A stretch of 64,000 nucleotides of DNA from Atopobium sp. oral taxon 416 (GTDB lineage Bacteria; Actinomycetota; Coriobacteriia; Coriobacteriales; Atopobiaceae), in the NCBI RefSeq assembly GCF_018128285.1, contig NZ_CP072380.1, forward strand, positions 1,984,001 through 2,048,000, in the 5' to 3' direction. The notes beneath the pieces were generated by a model. The model was not told the DNA's origin and did no database searches. It saw only the letters and a program-made list of their open reading frames with translations. Shown piece after piece: positions 28,588 through 38,027 of this stretch; the stretch's first letter is position 1; every line of letters starts with the position of its first letter. Made by a program: the position numbers and the translations under genes.

Positions 28588-30584
28588 TCGGAAGACCCGC
28601 CTTTCGAAGCAGCCTCATCTTCTTCAGGTTTTGGCGGGACCGGCGGTGCGGTCGGGTCAAGCGGATGCGCACGCTCGCCCGTGGCCACTGAGGTCACATC
28701 CACCGGATGCCAGTTCTCAGGAAGGTCACCTTCTATATTGTCGTTGAGCCAGTCCATTGAGACCACAAGCTGCTCCTTTAACCGAGGGGAACCTGCTGGC
28801 TGCACCACGCCGGTCTGGCTCCTGAGCTCCCCGGCAAAGGGATCGAGCATCCCATAGGTGATACCATCAATAAGTTGATCAGCCAGTTTACGCGAATAAT
28901 ATGGCAAATCGTTTGAGAGTTTCAACCCGATAACTCCTGATGACATACCATACCAGTAGTTGACCGCATGCGGGTGTTCTTTATCGCTGTCTTCCCGCCA
29001 GGCGCCGTTGAGCAGCCCCTGGACGATCAGATTGTAGTAGCGGCCCCAGTCCCAGACCGGCAGAGCAAGGTTATGCACAATCCCACCCACGAGCTGGTAG
29101 AGGCCTAAAGCACACGGATCATCGTACGGCGCCGTCACGTCTGACCCTGACATCATCGTCACACCCTCATCGGCCATCCTATGGTAGAGGGATTCCTCCC
29201 CGCGCTTTGACCAAGCCATGCGAATCTTGACCTTCGGGTCGACCATAGCAGCACCGATCGCGAAGGCGTTGATCTCAGCGATCGAGCCGTACATCGGGAT
29301 GTTGGCTTGATACCCAATGCGATGGCTATCCGAGAGGCTAGCAGCTAAGGCACCAGTCACGAACTTCGCTTCATACATACGGCCATAGTAGGAGCGCACC
29401 CGACTGTGCGGTAAGTTGCAGGAGCAGTTGAGAAAGCGGATCTCAGGGTGCTTGATGGCGGCCTTTGCCGTATTGGCCATAAGCATCGGCGAGCAGGTGA
29501 GGATCACATCCACACCCTGCTCAATCGCCGCTGCGACGGCAGTGGCAAAGTGCTCATCTGAGGCGCAGTCCTCGTAGGCAACGGTTTCAACCATCCCATG
29601 GAAGTGGCCTTCAACTTCTTTGCGTCCTGCATCGTGGTTCCGCGACCACCTCGACGTCGCAAGCGGTTTCTCATAGAGAAATGCCAATTTCAATGGGTGC
29701 GCCGAGGAGTACGGGGTGTGGTAGGCCAACCGTGAGAGGACACCGTGTGCTGGTTCGGATTCCGCTTTCGTCGGCTCATCCATGAGCACGACTTCCTTAT
29801 CAGGATCCTCCAGGGCAAGCTCTGACCACAGGCGGTTCAGGCGTTCGACAATGATCGAGCCCGGGGTATCCAAGAGGTCTTCATTGGGAAAATAGCTCAG
29901 GTAGGCGAGCATCGCATCGCCGCAGGTAGTGTCAAAGTGCCCACCACCGTTACGGAGATAGAGGGTACGAAAGTATTGGTAGGCCGAGGTGAGCTGATCA
30001 ACCGCTTCCTCCGGCCAAGGCGCTTTCAGATCGCGCCCCATCAATTCCGCAAGCCGTTCATATGAACCTTTACGGGTAAACTCGATATCATAGATCGGCA
30101 CCGCATGCCAGAACTCGAGGAATTCGTCGTACAATTTGCGCTCCGGAGCGTCCCACTCTTTGGGGAGTAACCGAGTGACATCAGCGGCAATGGTCCCCGC
30201 ATCCAGATAGCTCATAACAGAGACGCGCTTGTTGCCTTCCTGCACATAGAAGCGGTGCATGTACTCAAAGCATTTGATCGGGTCGCGTAAGCCCTCAGTG
30301 GTCTGGATGTCGTAGAGGTTGGACCACTTGGAAGCAAACTCTGTTTCAGTTCCGAGGATCGGCATAAACGTCCGTGAGAAAGCGCGTTGACGTCCCTCAG
30401 TGCGGGTACCGATCACCATCTCCAGCGGGATCTCCATGGTACCGATATGCACTTCACCTTTGATATCACTTTGGTCGATGACAGAATCAAGGGCGGGAAG
30501 ATAGGGGTAAATGCCAGCGGAAGTATCACGGCGGAAATCACGCTCACCGCGTTTGAGTGCTTTCTTGTACTCTTCTTCACTCAT
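28584..30584 (-). CDS. Cytoplasmic BMP-fold protein with ParB-like N-terminus
   Basis: The protein has 666 residues. The C-terminal two thirds (from about residue 295, HPLKLAFLYEKP) match the BMP/Med periplasmic-binding family that binds nucleosides. Support includes GVDVILTCSPMLMANTAKAA, AKFVTGALAASLSDSHRIGYQ and MMSGSDVTAPYDD. There is no signal peptide or lipobox, so it should stay inside the cell. The N-terminal part contains a stretch (CFEYMHRFYVQEGNKRVSVM, then SYLDAGTIAADVTRLLP) that looks like the core of a ParB-type domain; that is my inference. The C-terminus is Pro/Glu-rich. It is the first gene of an operon with a metallophosphoesterase. No permease genes are nearby, which argues for sensing rather than transport. 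Confidence 0.82.
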   Translation of the reverse strand: MSEEEYKKALKRGERDFRRDTSAGIYPYLPALDSVIDQSDIKGEVHIGTMEIPLEMVIGTRTEGRQRAFSRTFMPILGTETEFASKWSNLYDIQTTEGLRDPIKCFEYMHRFYVQEGNKRVSVMSYLDAGTIAADVTRLLPKEWDAPERKLYDEFLEFWHAVPIYDIEFTRKGSYERLAELMGRDLKAPWPEEAVDQLTSAYQYFRTLYLRNGGGHFDTTCGDAMLAYLSYFPNEDLLDTPGSIIVERLNRLWSELALEDPDKEVVLMDEPTKAESEPAHGVLSRLAYHTPYSSAHPLKLAFLYEKPLATSRWSRNHDAGRKEVEGHFHGMVETVAYEDCASDEHFATAVAAAIEQGVDVILTCSPMLMANTAKAAIKHPEIRFLNCSCNLPHSRVRSYYGRMYEAKFVTGALAASLSDSHRIGYQANIPMYGSIAEINAFAIGAAMVDPKVKIRMAWSKRGEESLYHRMADEGVTMMSGSDVTAPYDDPCALGLYQLVGGIVHNLALPVWDWGRYYNLIVQGLLNGAWREDSDKEHPHAVNYWYGMSSGVIGLKLSNDLPYYSRKLADQLIDGITYGMLDPFAGELRSQTGVVQPAGSPRLKEQLVVSMDWLNDNIEGDLPENWHPVDVTSVATGERAHPLDPTAPPVPPKPEEDEAASKGGSSE

Positions 30585-30689
30585 ACGGGCAGGTCCCTCC
30601 CCTCACAAACGGCTACACGTTACAGCGGACACAGACACGTTCATCTGTGACAGAAACTTGTTTATACAAGATAAATCTTCCAGCCGAGG

Positions 30690-32345
30690 GTGGTAACGTA
30701 AATCCGTACCATTTCCATCGATAATCCTAAGCTGCCAGGGCCAAGCCCAAAGCCTTCCTGAACTCCATTGGGCTCACACCTTTAAGCGAGCGCTTGCGCC
30801 TTGTCGTATTGTACCTGACGATACAGTGATCGATGCACTCCTTTCAAACTCGTCTAAGGTGGTGCCGTCCCACTTGCACTTGCAAAACATCTCTGTCTTG
30901 AACACTTCGAAGAAGGCCTTAACCCTTCTGGTTGTGGCAAAGGCAGCCCTTAGGTGGCATCGATGTGGTGATACCCACCTTGGAAAAGATCTATATCCAC
31001 TCTGGCCAGCAGCAGTGGTGCCTCCTGTCGCTGCTGGGTTGCGAGATGCTTTTCGCTTACCTTTGTTTATCGTGGCAATAGCGGCGCGCAGCACTAAGTT
31101 TGCTATCTGAGGTTGGGAGGCATTAAGACAGTTTAAAGATAAAGCTTAAAGTAGGGCTTGTCGGCGAATATCTCAAACTGCAAGACGCTAGTGAGCCACA
31201 AGGAAGTTGGACAGGCCTGCCCTGAAGTCTTGCTTCACAAAACTGTCAGGGTTGTCTGATATCTTGCCTGCACAGGAGGTGCAAGACTTGTTCTTCCTTA
31301 GCTTCTTACAGCTTAAGGCCACCTTGCCCTCCTCTTTTAAAGATGTGAGATATCCTGTGCTTGCCGACCACCATGTTGATCTTTAAGGTCGGCTGCTATC
31401 TTATCGCGTATGTAGAGCCTGCCGTAGGGTCTTCTATTCGCATCAAATATACCTGCGAGCAGCTCCCTAACATCTTTGTCCCTGTCGGCTACCAAGGCGA
31501 CAATCTGGCAAAAGTAGCTAGACTTCTTCAGGTAGGTAGCGCGCCACAGGCTGGCAAAGGAGCCTCCTTCCTTTTCTGAGCAGCGAACAGGATCGTCTTT
31601 CCCCTATCGGTGAGGTATCCTGCCGGGGCAGCGCCCATCCTTTTCCCAGAAGCTCTATTGTGCCCTGCACTGTGTCGCGCATCTGTTCGAACTAAAGGTC
31701 GGTCCTCTTTTGCCTGCGCTTCTGGAGCCGTTGTCGTTGGGCTCTGGTATGGCGGGTATCTTCTTTGCGAGCAGCTGGTACTTCCACAAGCAGTGTACCT
31801 TACGGCTGACCCCAAGCTCTTTTGCCGCTTTCCTCGCAAAGCCCTGCTTACCAGAAAGCCTTGAGGGCGCCTTTTGCTTTAAGCTCCAGGGTGGCGATGC
31901 TTTGGGGTTTGGCGATGATCCATCTCCACAGGAGCCCCTTTGAGAGAAAGCTAAGCCTGCGGTGTGTGAAGGCAATGCATCTGCCGTGGCCGCGGTAGTG
32001 GTCGATCGCAGCGCACTTATGTCCGTCGGTGTAGCTGTTCTTGCTGTGGCCGTCCTGTGGGACGATACCTAGCGTCTTACACTCTTTGATCCAATTGTAC
32101 AAAAGTGTGCTTGTCCGGGTAGGTGAGCTCGCCGGTTACGGCGGTGATTTTCCTGCCGTAGTTGTAATAGAGATCGATCGCCTTTTTCTTGTCCTTGTAG
32201 CTGAACATCAATGACGCCTCTGTGTACGTCTGTTCGGTACGGATTTGCGTTGCCACACTCAATACCCCAATCTTTGAGTCAGATGTACGGATTTTTGTCG
32301 GCACCTCCCTTGCTCGCTCTATGTCACGACTCTCCCGATGCAGCG
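30690..32345 (-). mobile_element. IS3-family (IS150-like) element remnant
   Basis: Minus-strand pieces give orfA (MFSYKDKKKAIDLYYNYGRK, then VTGELTYPDKHTFVQL, near 32260) and the end of orfB (RRKRSLKGVSPMEFRKALGL near 30760). VGITTSMPPKGCLCHNQKG and FFEVFKTEMFCKCKW lie between them near 30900. An end sequence containing AATCCGTAC lies near 30700 and a related ACGGATTTTTGTC near 32288. Stops and frameshifts are frequent. The middle (31100-31900) shows only scattered IS3 coding traces. Confidence 0.7.
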
Positions 32346-32578
32346 ACAACCCAGCTTGCAAGGGTCTCTTTGGTAGATTAAAGGATGAATCCTCCTACGG
32401 ACGTAATTGGTCTACCATCACATCGAACAAGTTCATCAGCCAGCTCAACGACTACATCAATTGGTACAACACACAGAATCAAACAATCCCTCGGCTGGAA
32501 GAGTTCTGTAGAATACAGACAGGACCTTGAACTAGCAGCCTAACATGTACGGGAAAATGTTAGCAGGCCCTTGTCTGA
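32330..32578 (+). pseudogene. IS3 transposase C-terminal fragment
   Basis: The plus strand reads CKGLFGRLKDESSYGRNWST then NKFISQLNDYINWYNTQ, the C-terminal pattern of an IS3 orfB around and after its catalytic Glu. The rest of the gene is absent; it is abutted by the opposite-strand IS3 remnant. Confidence 0.7.
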
Positions 32579-32639
32579 AGATACAGCCTATAGAATGCAG
32601 CGTTATCCAACATCAAATATTTAACTAATACTGAGACAC

Positions 32640-33255
32640 TCAGCATGTCTTTAAGACCATTCCAATCATGGGAGAAAAACACTCCACCGTTGCAACAACA
32701 TCATTTTCTTTGTCACCCATATGCCATTCAAAGGCTGCTCCACACAGATATGTCAGAAGGGTTTTTGACACCTTAGGGACATTCATATCTTGATTCAGTT
32801 CACCCCGTCTGAATCCCTTCATTCAGTAGCGCTTCCATCTGAGATAGATCAATGTAGTAGCGGTCCAAGTTCTTGTACTGAATAACCAGCTCAGTCTATA
32901 TCCTGCAGAAATCGATGCCGATATCGTCCCGCATGATCTCTGCGTACCGTCTCATATACAGCATGATCCTTTGGGCGATTGGCAGGTCTTTTTTGCTTCT
33001 TGCCTTGTTGGAAGCGTCGTCCACATTCAAGCCTCTGATCGCAGCCATCAGGAAGTCATTCTTTGAAGTGAAGTAGTAGAAGATGCCTTTTGAAAATCCA
33101 CACGCGTCGGTAATATCAGAAACAGAGGTATTTTGTATCCCCTTTTTCACCATCAGCTTGGTCCCCACTTTAACAAGCTGCTCTTTTTTGCCTGTTTTTA
33201 GACGAAGTTGACTTTCATGCCTCCTGAGCAAAGCTATCGTGTGCGTGCGGCTCAT
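32640..33255 (-). pseudogene. TetR-family regulator with amber stop and frameshift
   Basis: From ATG at 33255 (AAGGGGG upstream) the minus strand encodes a TetR-type helix-turn-helix: LVKVGTKLMVKKGIQNTSVS, DITDACGFSKGIFYYFTSKN. A TAG interrupts the frame at 32896 after DFCRI. The frame continues sensibly (TELVIQYKNLDRYYIDLSQM) until a one-base shift near the GGG at about 32820. After that the other frame gives FRRGELNQDMNVPKVSKTLL and so on to a stop at 32640, about 205 codons in all. Whether the first 120 residues still work is unknown. A long perfect inverted repeat lies just upstream (33290-33314). Confidence 0.8.
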
Positions 33256-33289
33256 AGTACGTATGCCCCCTTCTGTTTTTGGCTGAGAG

Positions 33290-33314
33290 GCTAGCATATC
33301 GAACATATGCTAGC
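33290..33314. promoter_or_regulatory. Probable TetR operator palindrome
   Basis: Perfect 10-bp arms GCTAGCATAT and ATATGCTAGC are separated by five bases (CGAAC), 35 bases upstream of the TetR start codon. This size and placement are typical of an autoregulatory TetR operator. Confidence 0.7.
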
Positions 33315-33440
33315 ACCTGGAACTGTGAAATCCCTAAGTGGGGATTCCGCTTCCCTAGCAGAATCCATGTGTTTGAGCCACACATTAAGTGAGCAAGCTT
33401 GGCATAGGCAGGTCTGCTCTACAGCACATTGTTCAAAGGT

Positions 33441-35009
33441 TTATATGCTGACGCCCAAAAATGCTGGGACTCTCCCATCGAAACCGTCTCCTCCATACCG
33501 CTTTGAGAGTACCCAGGCAAGCGAGCGGACACATAGCTCGTGGTCTCTGCCTTCGTGCAAGCCACTGATAGAGAGCGTTGCGACCTGCTTTGGGGCTGAG
33601 CCATCAGAGCTTGCAACCCTAATAGGGAATGCCCCTCCGGCAACAGGTATAGCATCGGTTGTCCCCTGAGACAGGCAGGCCCACAGGCTGGAGTGCCCTG
33701 TCTTCAGAACCGCTTCACGCTTCGTCTGCATGAAGCCGAGGTTCCGCACTGCCTTATCGTCGTCCATCCATTGGAAGAGGACAAGTCCATCGGATTCTCG
33801 TGTGATCTGCACGCCGATTCCACGCTCCGCGTGACGTGCAAAATAGGCGACCGCGTCTCCGAGCTCGAGAGCTTCATGGCTTCCGAACTGTTTATAGACA
33901 AGGTCATGCTCCTGCCGTTCCAACACCTTCAGGTTTTCCGACTTTGTGCTGAAGCGCTGCCAAATCTGATGCAATAGGGTGGCATCCTCTGCAGTTGTGC
34001 TGAGCGACATGATCGGGGATTCTTTAATGCCCTGCTTCTTCAGATCGCAGAAGTGCGCAATCTCATAGGAGAAATCCGCTCCCTCACTCCGCATGGGGTA
34101 ATAGAGGATCCTATCTTCACCATCATCCTCCTTGATCGTTGCATGTGCAGCGCGGTGCATGTTGTCGATAATGATGGATCCCCTAGTGCCGTTAAGCACG
34201 GCGGTGCAGGGTTTTTCACGGTCGTAGCCACACTCAAGATGCGCCGGGATGCCAGCGCGCTTAAACCTTACATCGGTGTAGATATCGACCCGCTCACCAT
34301 CCGGGGCGAAGATGCCGGTTGGGGCTGCAGGATTTTGAGCAGTTTTAACTACACCGGAGAAGGTCTCAAACGAGAGTTTCCCCTGCGGTACAAAATCGTT
34401 GATCAGACTTGCACAGTAGGTACCGCAATCAAGCAGGGCACCTCCACCCTTCTGGGTCGGAGCGCATCGGAAATTCTTCACCTCGAGCATGCTCTGCCAG
34501 ATATTACAGCAAAAACAGACGTCCACATCGGTGATCGTCCCAATCTCTCCGGATTCGACCGCTTGCTTGACCTCTCGGTAGCACGGCGTAAAGCGGGACT
34601 TCATCGCTTCCATAAAGAGACACCCATGGGACTGGGCGAATGCTTTCACCTCTGCAGCATCATTGGCTGACAAGAAGGCAGGCTTTTCGCACAGCACATC
34701 TTTTCCGACTTTCAGCGCCTCTATGGTCCAGGGGTAGTGCAACGTATTGGGCAGTGCGATGTAGACTGCATCGATATCAGGCCGCTTCAGGAGTTCTCTA
34801 TATGCTTTATCGGTATCCCCACCGAAGGCTTCACCGGTATAGACGCCCGCTGCAGCTACTCCAAACCGCTCCGCAAAATCATGGCCTTTCTTTTCCGACC
34901 GGCAAGCAACTGCTACCAACTTATTGCCAGGGACCATTGCAAGCCCCTCAGAGAAACGACCTGAGATGCGGCCACACCCCAAGATTCCCCATCTGTCTGT
35001 ATCAGCCAT
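33441..35009 (-). CDS. Gfo/Idh/MocA oxidoreductase fused to a UPF0303 domain
   Basis: The protein has 522 residues. Residues 1-130 form a Rossmann domain (WGILGCGRISGRFSEGL, then DIDAVYIALPNTLHYPW and CEKPAFLSANDA with the conserved E-K-P). Residues 130-340 are the Gfo/Idh/MocA substrate domain (ALLDCGTYCASL). From about residue 365 a second domain follows that matches the UPF0303/HbpS-like fold: LVYKQFGSHEALELGDAVAY, QITRESDGLVLFQWMDDD, VLKTGHSSLWACLSQG, IPVAGGAFPIRV. The two families usually exist as separate proteins, so this is a fusion with no visible stop or frameshift between the parts. ATG at 35009 has AAGGGGA upstream. The substrate is unknown; a sugar or inositol derivative would be usual. 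Confidence 0.87.
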   Translation of the reverse strand: MADTDRWGILGCGRISGRFSEGLAMVPGNKLVAVACRSEKKGHDFAERFGVAAAGVYTGEAFGGDTDKAYRELLKRPDIDAVYIALPNTLHYPWTIEALKVGKDVLCEKPAFLSANDAAEVKAFAQSHGCLFMEAMKSRFTPCYREVKQAVESGEIGTITDVDVCFCCNIWQSMLEVKNFRCAPTQKGGGALLDCGTYCASLINDFVPQGKLSFETFSGVVKTAQNPAAPTGIFAPDGERVDIYTDVRFKRAGIPAHLECGYDREKPCTAVLNGTRGSIIIDNMHRAAHATIKEDDGEDRILYYPMRSEGADFSYEIAHFCDLKKQGIKESPIMSLSTTAEDATLLHQIWQRFSTKSENLKVLERQEHDLVYKQFGSHEALELGDAVAYFARHAERGIGVQITRESDGLVLFQWMDDDKAVRNLGFMQTKREAVLKTGHSSLWACLSQGTTDAIPVAGGAFPIRVASSDGSAPKQVATLSISGLHEGRDHELCVRSLAWVLSKRYGGDGFDGRVPAFLGVSI

Positions 35010-35199
35010 GATTACCAATCCCCTTGAACCCAGCGACTCATCCAACGAGGTATGAGGGTTATAGATTGAACCGCTTCAGCCCCTGCAACAAGCAGGCTGC
35101 TTCTATGGTATCCGAAGCCCCTCCCTATAGAGGATTGGAATTCCGATAGAGGCAGTAGACGCTGTTCTCACAAGCAATGCCCTGTCACAGTGGCAACAC

Positions 35200-36180
35200 C
35201 TCACTATTCACCGTTGAAATATGCGACTGGCGATCATTGCGTAGTGGCGCGGCAGATAAGCCGGCAATATTGACAAACGGGGATTGGATCTGCCCTGCCA
35301 GCTGTAACACCGCCAACAAAGGTCCCGTAGCTCATGGTCCCCGCCAGGATTCCATAGCCGCACCATATGATACCCACGAGGTAGACCGCATCTATCATGC
35401 CGCCGAAACCGATGTTGCACAGGTTGGAGAAGCGGATGCGGCGCATACATGCAGCACGGTGTTCGTCAATGTAGCCCTGCACCTCACGCTCGGATTCCTC
35501 CTCTTTCCCGAAAGCGCACACTACGAGCACACCCGAGAGTCGCTCAGCCAGAAACCCGCGCAGCCTGCCATTTGCCTCCTGAATATTCTTATGGAGGCAT
35601 CTGAGCTGCTTGCAGAATACATAGGTGAGGATAATGAGGACGATGCCGCCAGGTACCACGACAAACGCCAATCCCGGCATCAGGTAGAGCAGAAGCGCGA
35701 TCGCCCCTCACCAACCACACCACCATCTCGGCAACGCCGGGAATGATCGATACGAGGCTATTTGCCACGATAGCGGCATCAGGAGTTAGCCGGTTTATCC
35801 ACTCCCCGGAATGGATAGCGACAACAGAGAAATAATCCTTAGTCAAAAGCGTATAGAACAGATGCTCCTTAAAGCGGTTTTCCAGGGTTGTGCGCATTGA
35901 TTCCGAAAGATGGCGATTTACGGCCTGTGAGACAAGTTCACCGATACGCAGTGAGTAGGTCCAGAATCCCTCACGGTTGCCCGCCACTGTGGCATCAATA
36001 ACGCCACGCAGCAGCCACGCTAACAACACGATCATGGCCCCAATCGCAACCCGTATGAGTGTCAGCACCCCAACCTGGTACATGTTGTGTCCGGCGCCCG
36101 AAACAGGCCGACACCGTGCCGAACCGTTGAGCTGAGTAGTTGCAGAAGCGCTCTGATGTGGTGCATCGGCGGCATTCTTT
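35200..36180 (-). pseudogene. ABC exporter membrane domain, frameshifted and truncated
   Basis: Minus-strand pieces correspond to the membrane-spanning half of an ABC exporter: LTLIRVAIGAMIVLLAWLLR near 36055, FKEHLFYTLLTKDYFSVV with SGEWINRLTPDAAIVANSL near 35850-35760. After a frameshift near 35690, GLAFVVVPGGIVLIILTYVF and RLRGFLAERLSGVLVVCAFG follow. No nucleotide-binding domain (Walker A) is found, so the 3' half is missing. The start is lost near the MITE at 36235. Confidence 0.75.
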
Positions 36181-36234
36181 GTTTGTATGGGTCTGCTCTC
36201 TGTTCCGTGTACGTTCAGGGGCGAGCCCAAAAAG

Positions 36235-36330
36235 CTAGGGAAACAATGATTAATTCCCAATGATGTGCCAGAAAGGACCAGCCACGTGGCCTTTCGCGGC
36301 CGGTATAGGCATTAATCATCGTTTCCCTAG
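36235..36330. mobile_element. MITE copy A derived from the IS5-type element
   Basis: An 88-bp core (36239-36326) is flanked by CTAG on both sides and bounded by GGAAACAATGATTAAT and its inverted partner ATTAATCATCGTTTCC, nearly the same ends as the three IS5 copies. It has no coding capacity. The interior holds the palindrome GCCACGTGGC. A second copy with identical length lies at 49033. Confidence 0.9.
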
Positions 36331-36334
36331 AGAA

Positions 36335-37030
36335 CTGATTCCTGTCAATATAAGGGGACAGCAAGATCCCAGATCTCTATGCAGTCTGCGTGGCCGCCAG
36401 ATCAGATGGAAGGGCCCTCTCGAAGCGCTCGAAGAGCTCCTGTCTGGCCTTCTTGCAGACACGCACCTACCTATGGAGTCGTGCGGACAAATACGGTTGT
36501 AGTTACGACTCGATTGAGCCCGATGGCCCTTGTGCTTTGTGGTGAGATGCAGGCGCTTGTGGTGGTACCACTTGCCCTTGAGCGTCTCGAGAAGCGATTT
36601 CGCTAGCGCACTGTCGTGGCAGTCCCCGGTGTGCCTCACGTCGTGCAAGGCCGCCTGGGAGACAAGCTTAAGCGCTTATGTATTGGCTGCCCTGCTCGCT
36701 GTGGGATATGGCCCCACAGGCGATATATCCCCACACACGTGAATAAGCCATCTTTAAGGGCAAAGATGATAAGGCTTGCCTTAAGGCGTCTTTGTATACT
36801 TTAGCCGACGACCATAAGGTGCTCACAGCACGATCGCGACGCTAAGCTAGATAAAGCCTTTTGTGGTCCTTAAAGATAGCTATGTCGCCTGTAAGCTTTA
36901 TGGTCGCGACAAAGGCTTGTGACCTGACAAGGTTAGGACGTGCAGGGACATCCCTGTCCAAAGCCGGCACCTCTTGAAAGCTCTGTGGCAGATGCCACCT
37001 GTCCTTTAAAGCTCAATCTAACAGTCTAGA
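36335..37030 (-). pseudogene. IS3-family remnant (same type as 4741-6090)
   Basis: The left edge has TGTCAATATAAGGGGACAG, and the minus strand reads HTGDCHDSALAKSLLETLKG then KWYHHKRLHLTTKHKGHR near 36580-36520, close to the same region of the nested IS3 at 4741. Decay is heavier towards 37030. Confidence 0.7.
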
Positions 37031-37429
37031 TAATATTATTATCCATATCGGTAGCGCACACATAGTGAGCTGCAGGAACTGTCTAGATTTCTCTCATTCT
37101 GAGCAAGCCCTCTGATTTGTAGATGTCCCTACGATTGATTACCAACTATGTCGAATACTTAAAGGAAAAGCTACTGTAAGGATTACCGAAGCTCCGCGTA
37201 CATGAGGTATGACTGCCTTTGGTAACCTCAGAGGGACCTTACCGGAACACCCACTCCCAACAGGCTCGAATAGCCGGAGCAAGGTACAGACGGCCTCAGC
37301 CATGATCTCGAACGATCATTGTCAGGTGGCTGCTATCAATCCGCACTATGGGGCTGCTTCTCTGTCCGTATTAGACAACTGATACTTTAGAAATCAGATA
37401 GGGGTGTATGAGGTCTTGCCCCTCAAGCG
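37031..37429. other. Intergenic region, no gene recognised
   Basis: The 399 bases between the IS3 remnant and the PTS gene show no convincing reading frame. A weak stem GAGGGGC/CCCCT lies just past the PTS stop codon but lacks a T-run, so no terminator is claimed. Confidence 0.3.
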
Positions 37430-37891
37430 TCACTCATCTTCGCTGAACGTATCACCGATGATAGAGATAATCTCACGGGAGCTCTTTGCTTCAGCAAGCC
37501 CCTGCACTTTGTCCTTCAGATCGAGGAACTTCATTGCCCTTACGAGCATCGGTACCTGCTCGGCGGGGTCAACCACCACGGGCATCAGCATGATGCGTAC
37601 GGGGATCTTTTGGTCGGAGGTCCCCATCTCCATAAAGTCCACAGGGTGTTTGAGGGTTGCGACGCCCAACGCATCCACCAGGGAATAGTTGTTAGTGCAG
37701 TGTGGAATCGCCGCATTGACAGGGTCGCACTCAAGACCGGTCGGATAATCATCCTCACGCTCGATCACGGCGTCGGCATAGTCATCTTTCACATAGTTCA
37801 GATCGATAAGCCTCTGGGCGAGTGTCCTTAGCACCTCGTCGCTGTCTGCTGCATCAAGGCCGCATATCACTGCTCGCTCATCGATTTTCAT
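37430..37891 (-). CDS. PTS EIIA component, fructose/mannitol/galactitol type
   Basis: This 153-residue cytoplasmic protein passes phosphate from HPr to an EIIB. The active-site His lies in AAIPHCTN near residue 64, as in PTS_EIIA_2 proteins, and PVRIMLMPVVVDPAEQVPML later fits the galactitol-type branch. The length is that of a free-standing EIIA. No EIIB or EIIC genes are adjacent: the left side is IS debris and the right side is a nitroreductase gene with its own terminator. Partners must be elsewhere or lost. Confidence 0.85.
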   Translation of the reverse strand: MKIDERAVICGLDAADSDEVLRTLAQRLIDLNYVKDDYADAVIEREDDYPTGLECDPVNAAIPHCTNNYSLVDALGVATLKHPVDFMEMGTSDQKIPVRIMLMPVVVDPAEQVPMLVRAMKFLDLKDKVQGLAEAKSSREIISIIGDTFSEDE

Positions 37892-37951
37892 GACTCTCCC
37901 CTGGCAAAACCTATTACATTTTTTTTCAATTTTTTAACCATAACGCAATAC

Positions 37952-37994
37952 AAAAAGACCGTCTCCCCAAGGCTAATATTTTTCGGGAGACGGT
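37952..37994 (-). terminator. Rho-independent terminator after the nitroreductase gene
   Basis: On the minus strand ACCGTCTCCC and GGGAGACGGT form a 10-bp stem followed by CTTTTTG, 34 bases after the nitroreductase stop. Confidence 0.85.
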
Positions 37995-38027
37995 ATAGCT
38001 TAATCCTTGGTTATTAGGGGCTCTGCG

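Noticed and set aside
28584-30584. Calling the BMP-like protein a secreted lipoprotein of an ABC importer
   Set aside because: The N-terminus begins MSEEEYKKALKRGERDF, is highly charged and has neither signal peptide nor lipobox, and no permease genes are adjacent.
37404-37430. Terminator after the PTS EIIA gene
   Set aside because: A GAGGGG/CCCCT stem is present but no T-run follows, so I did not list it.
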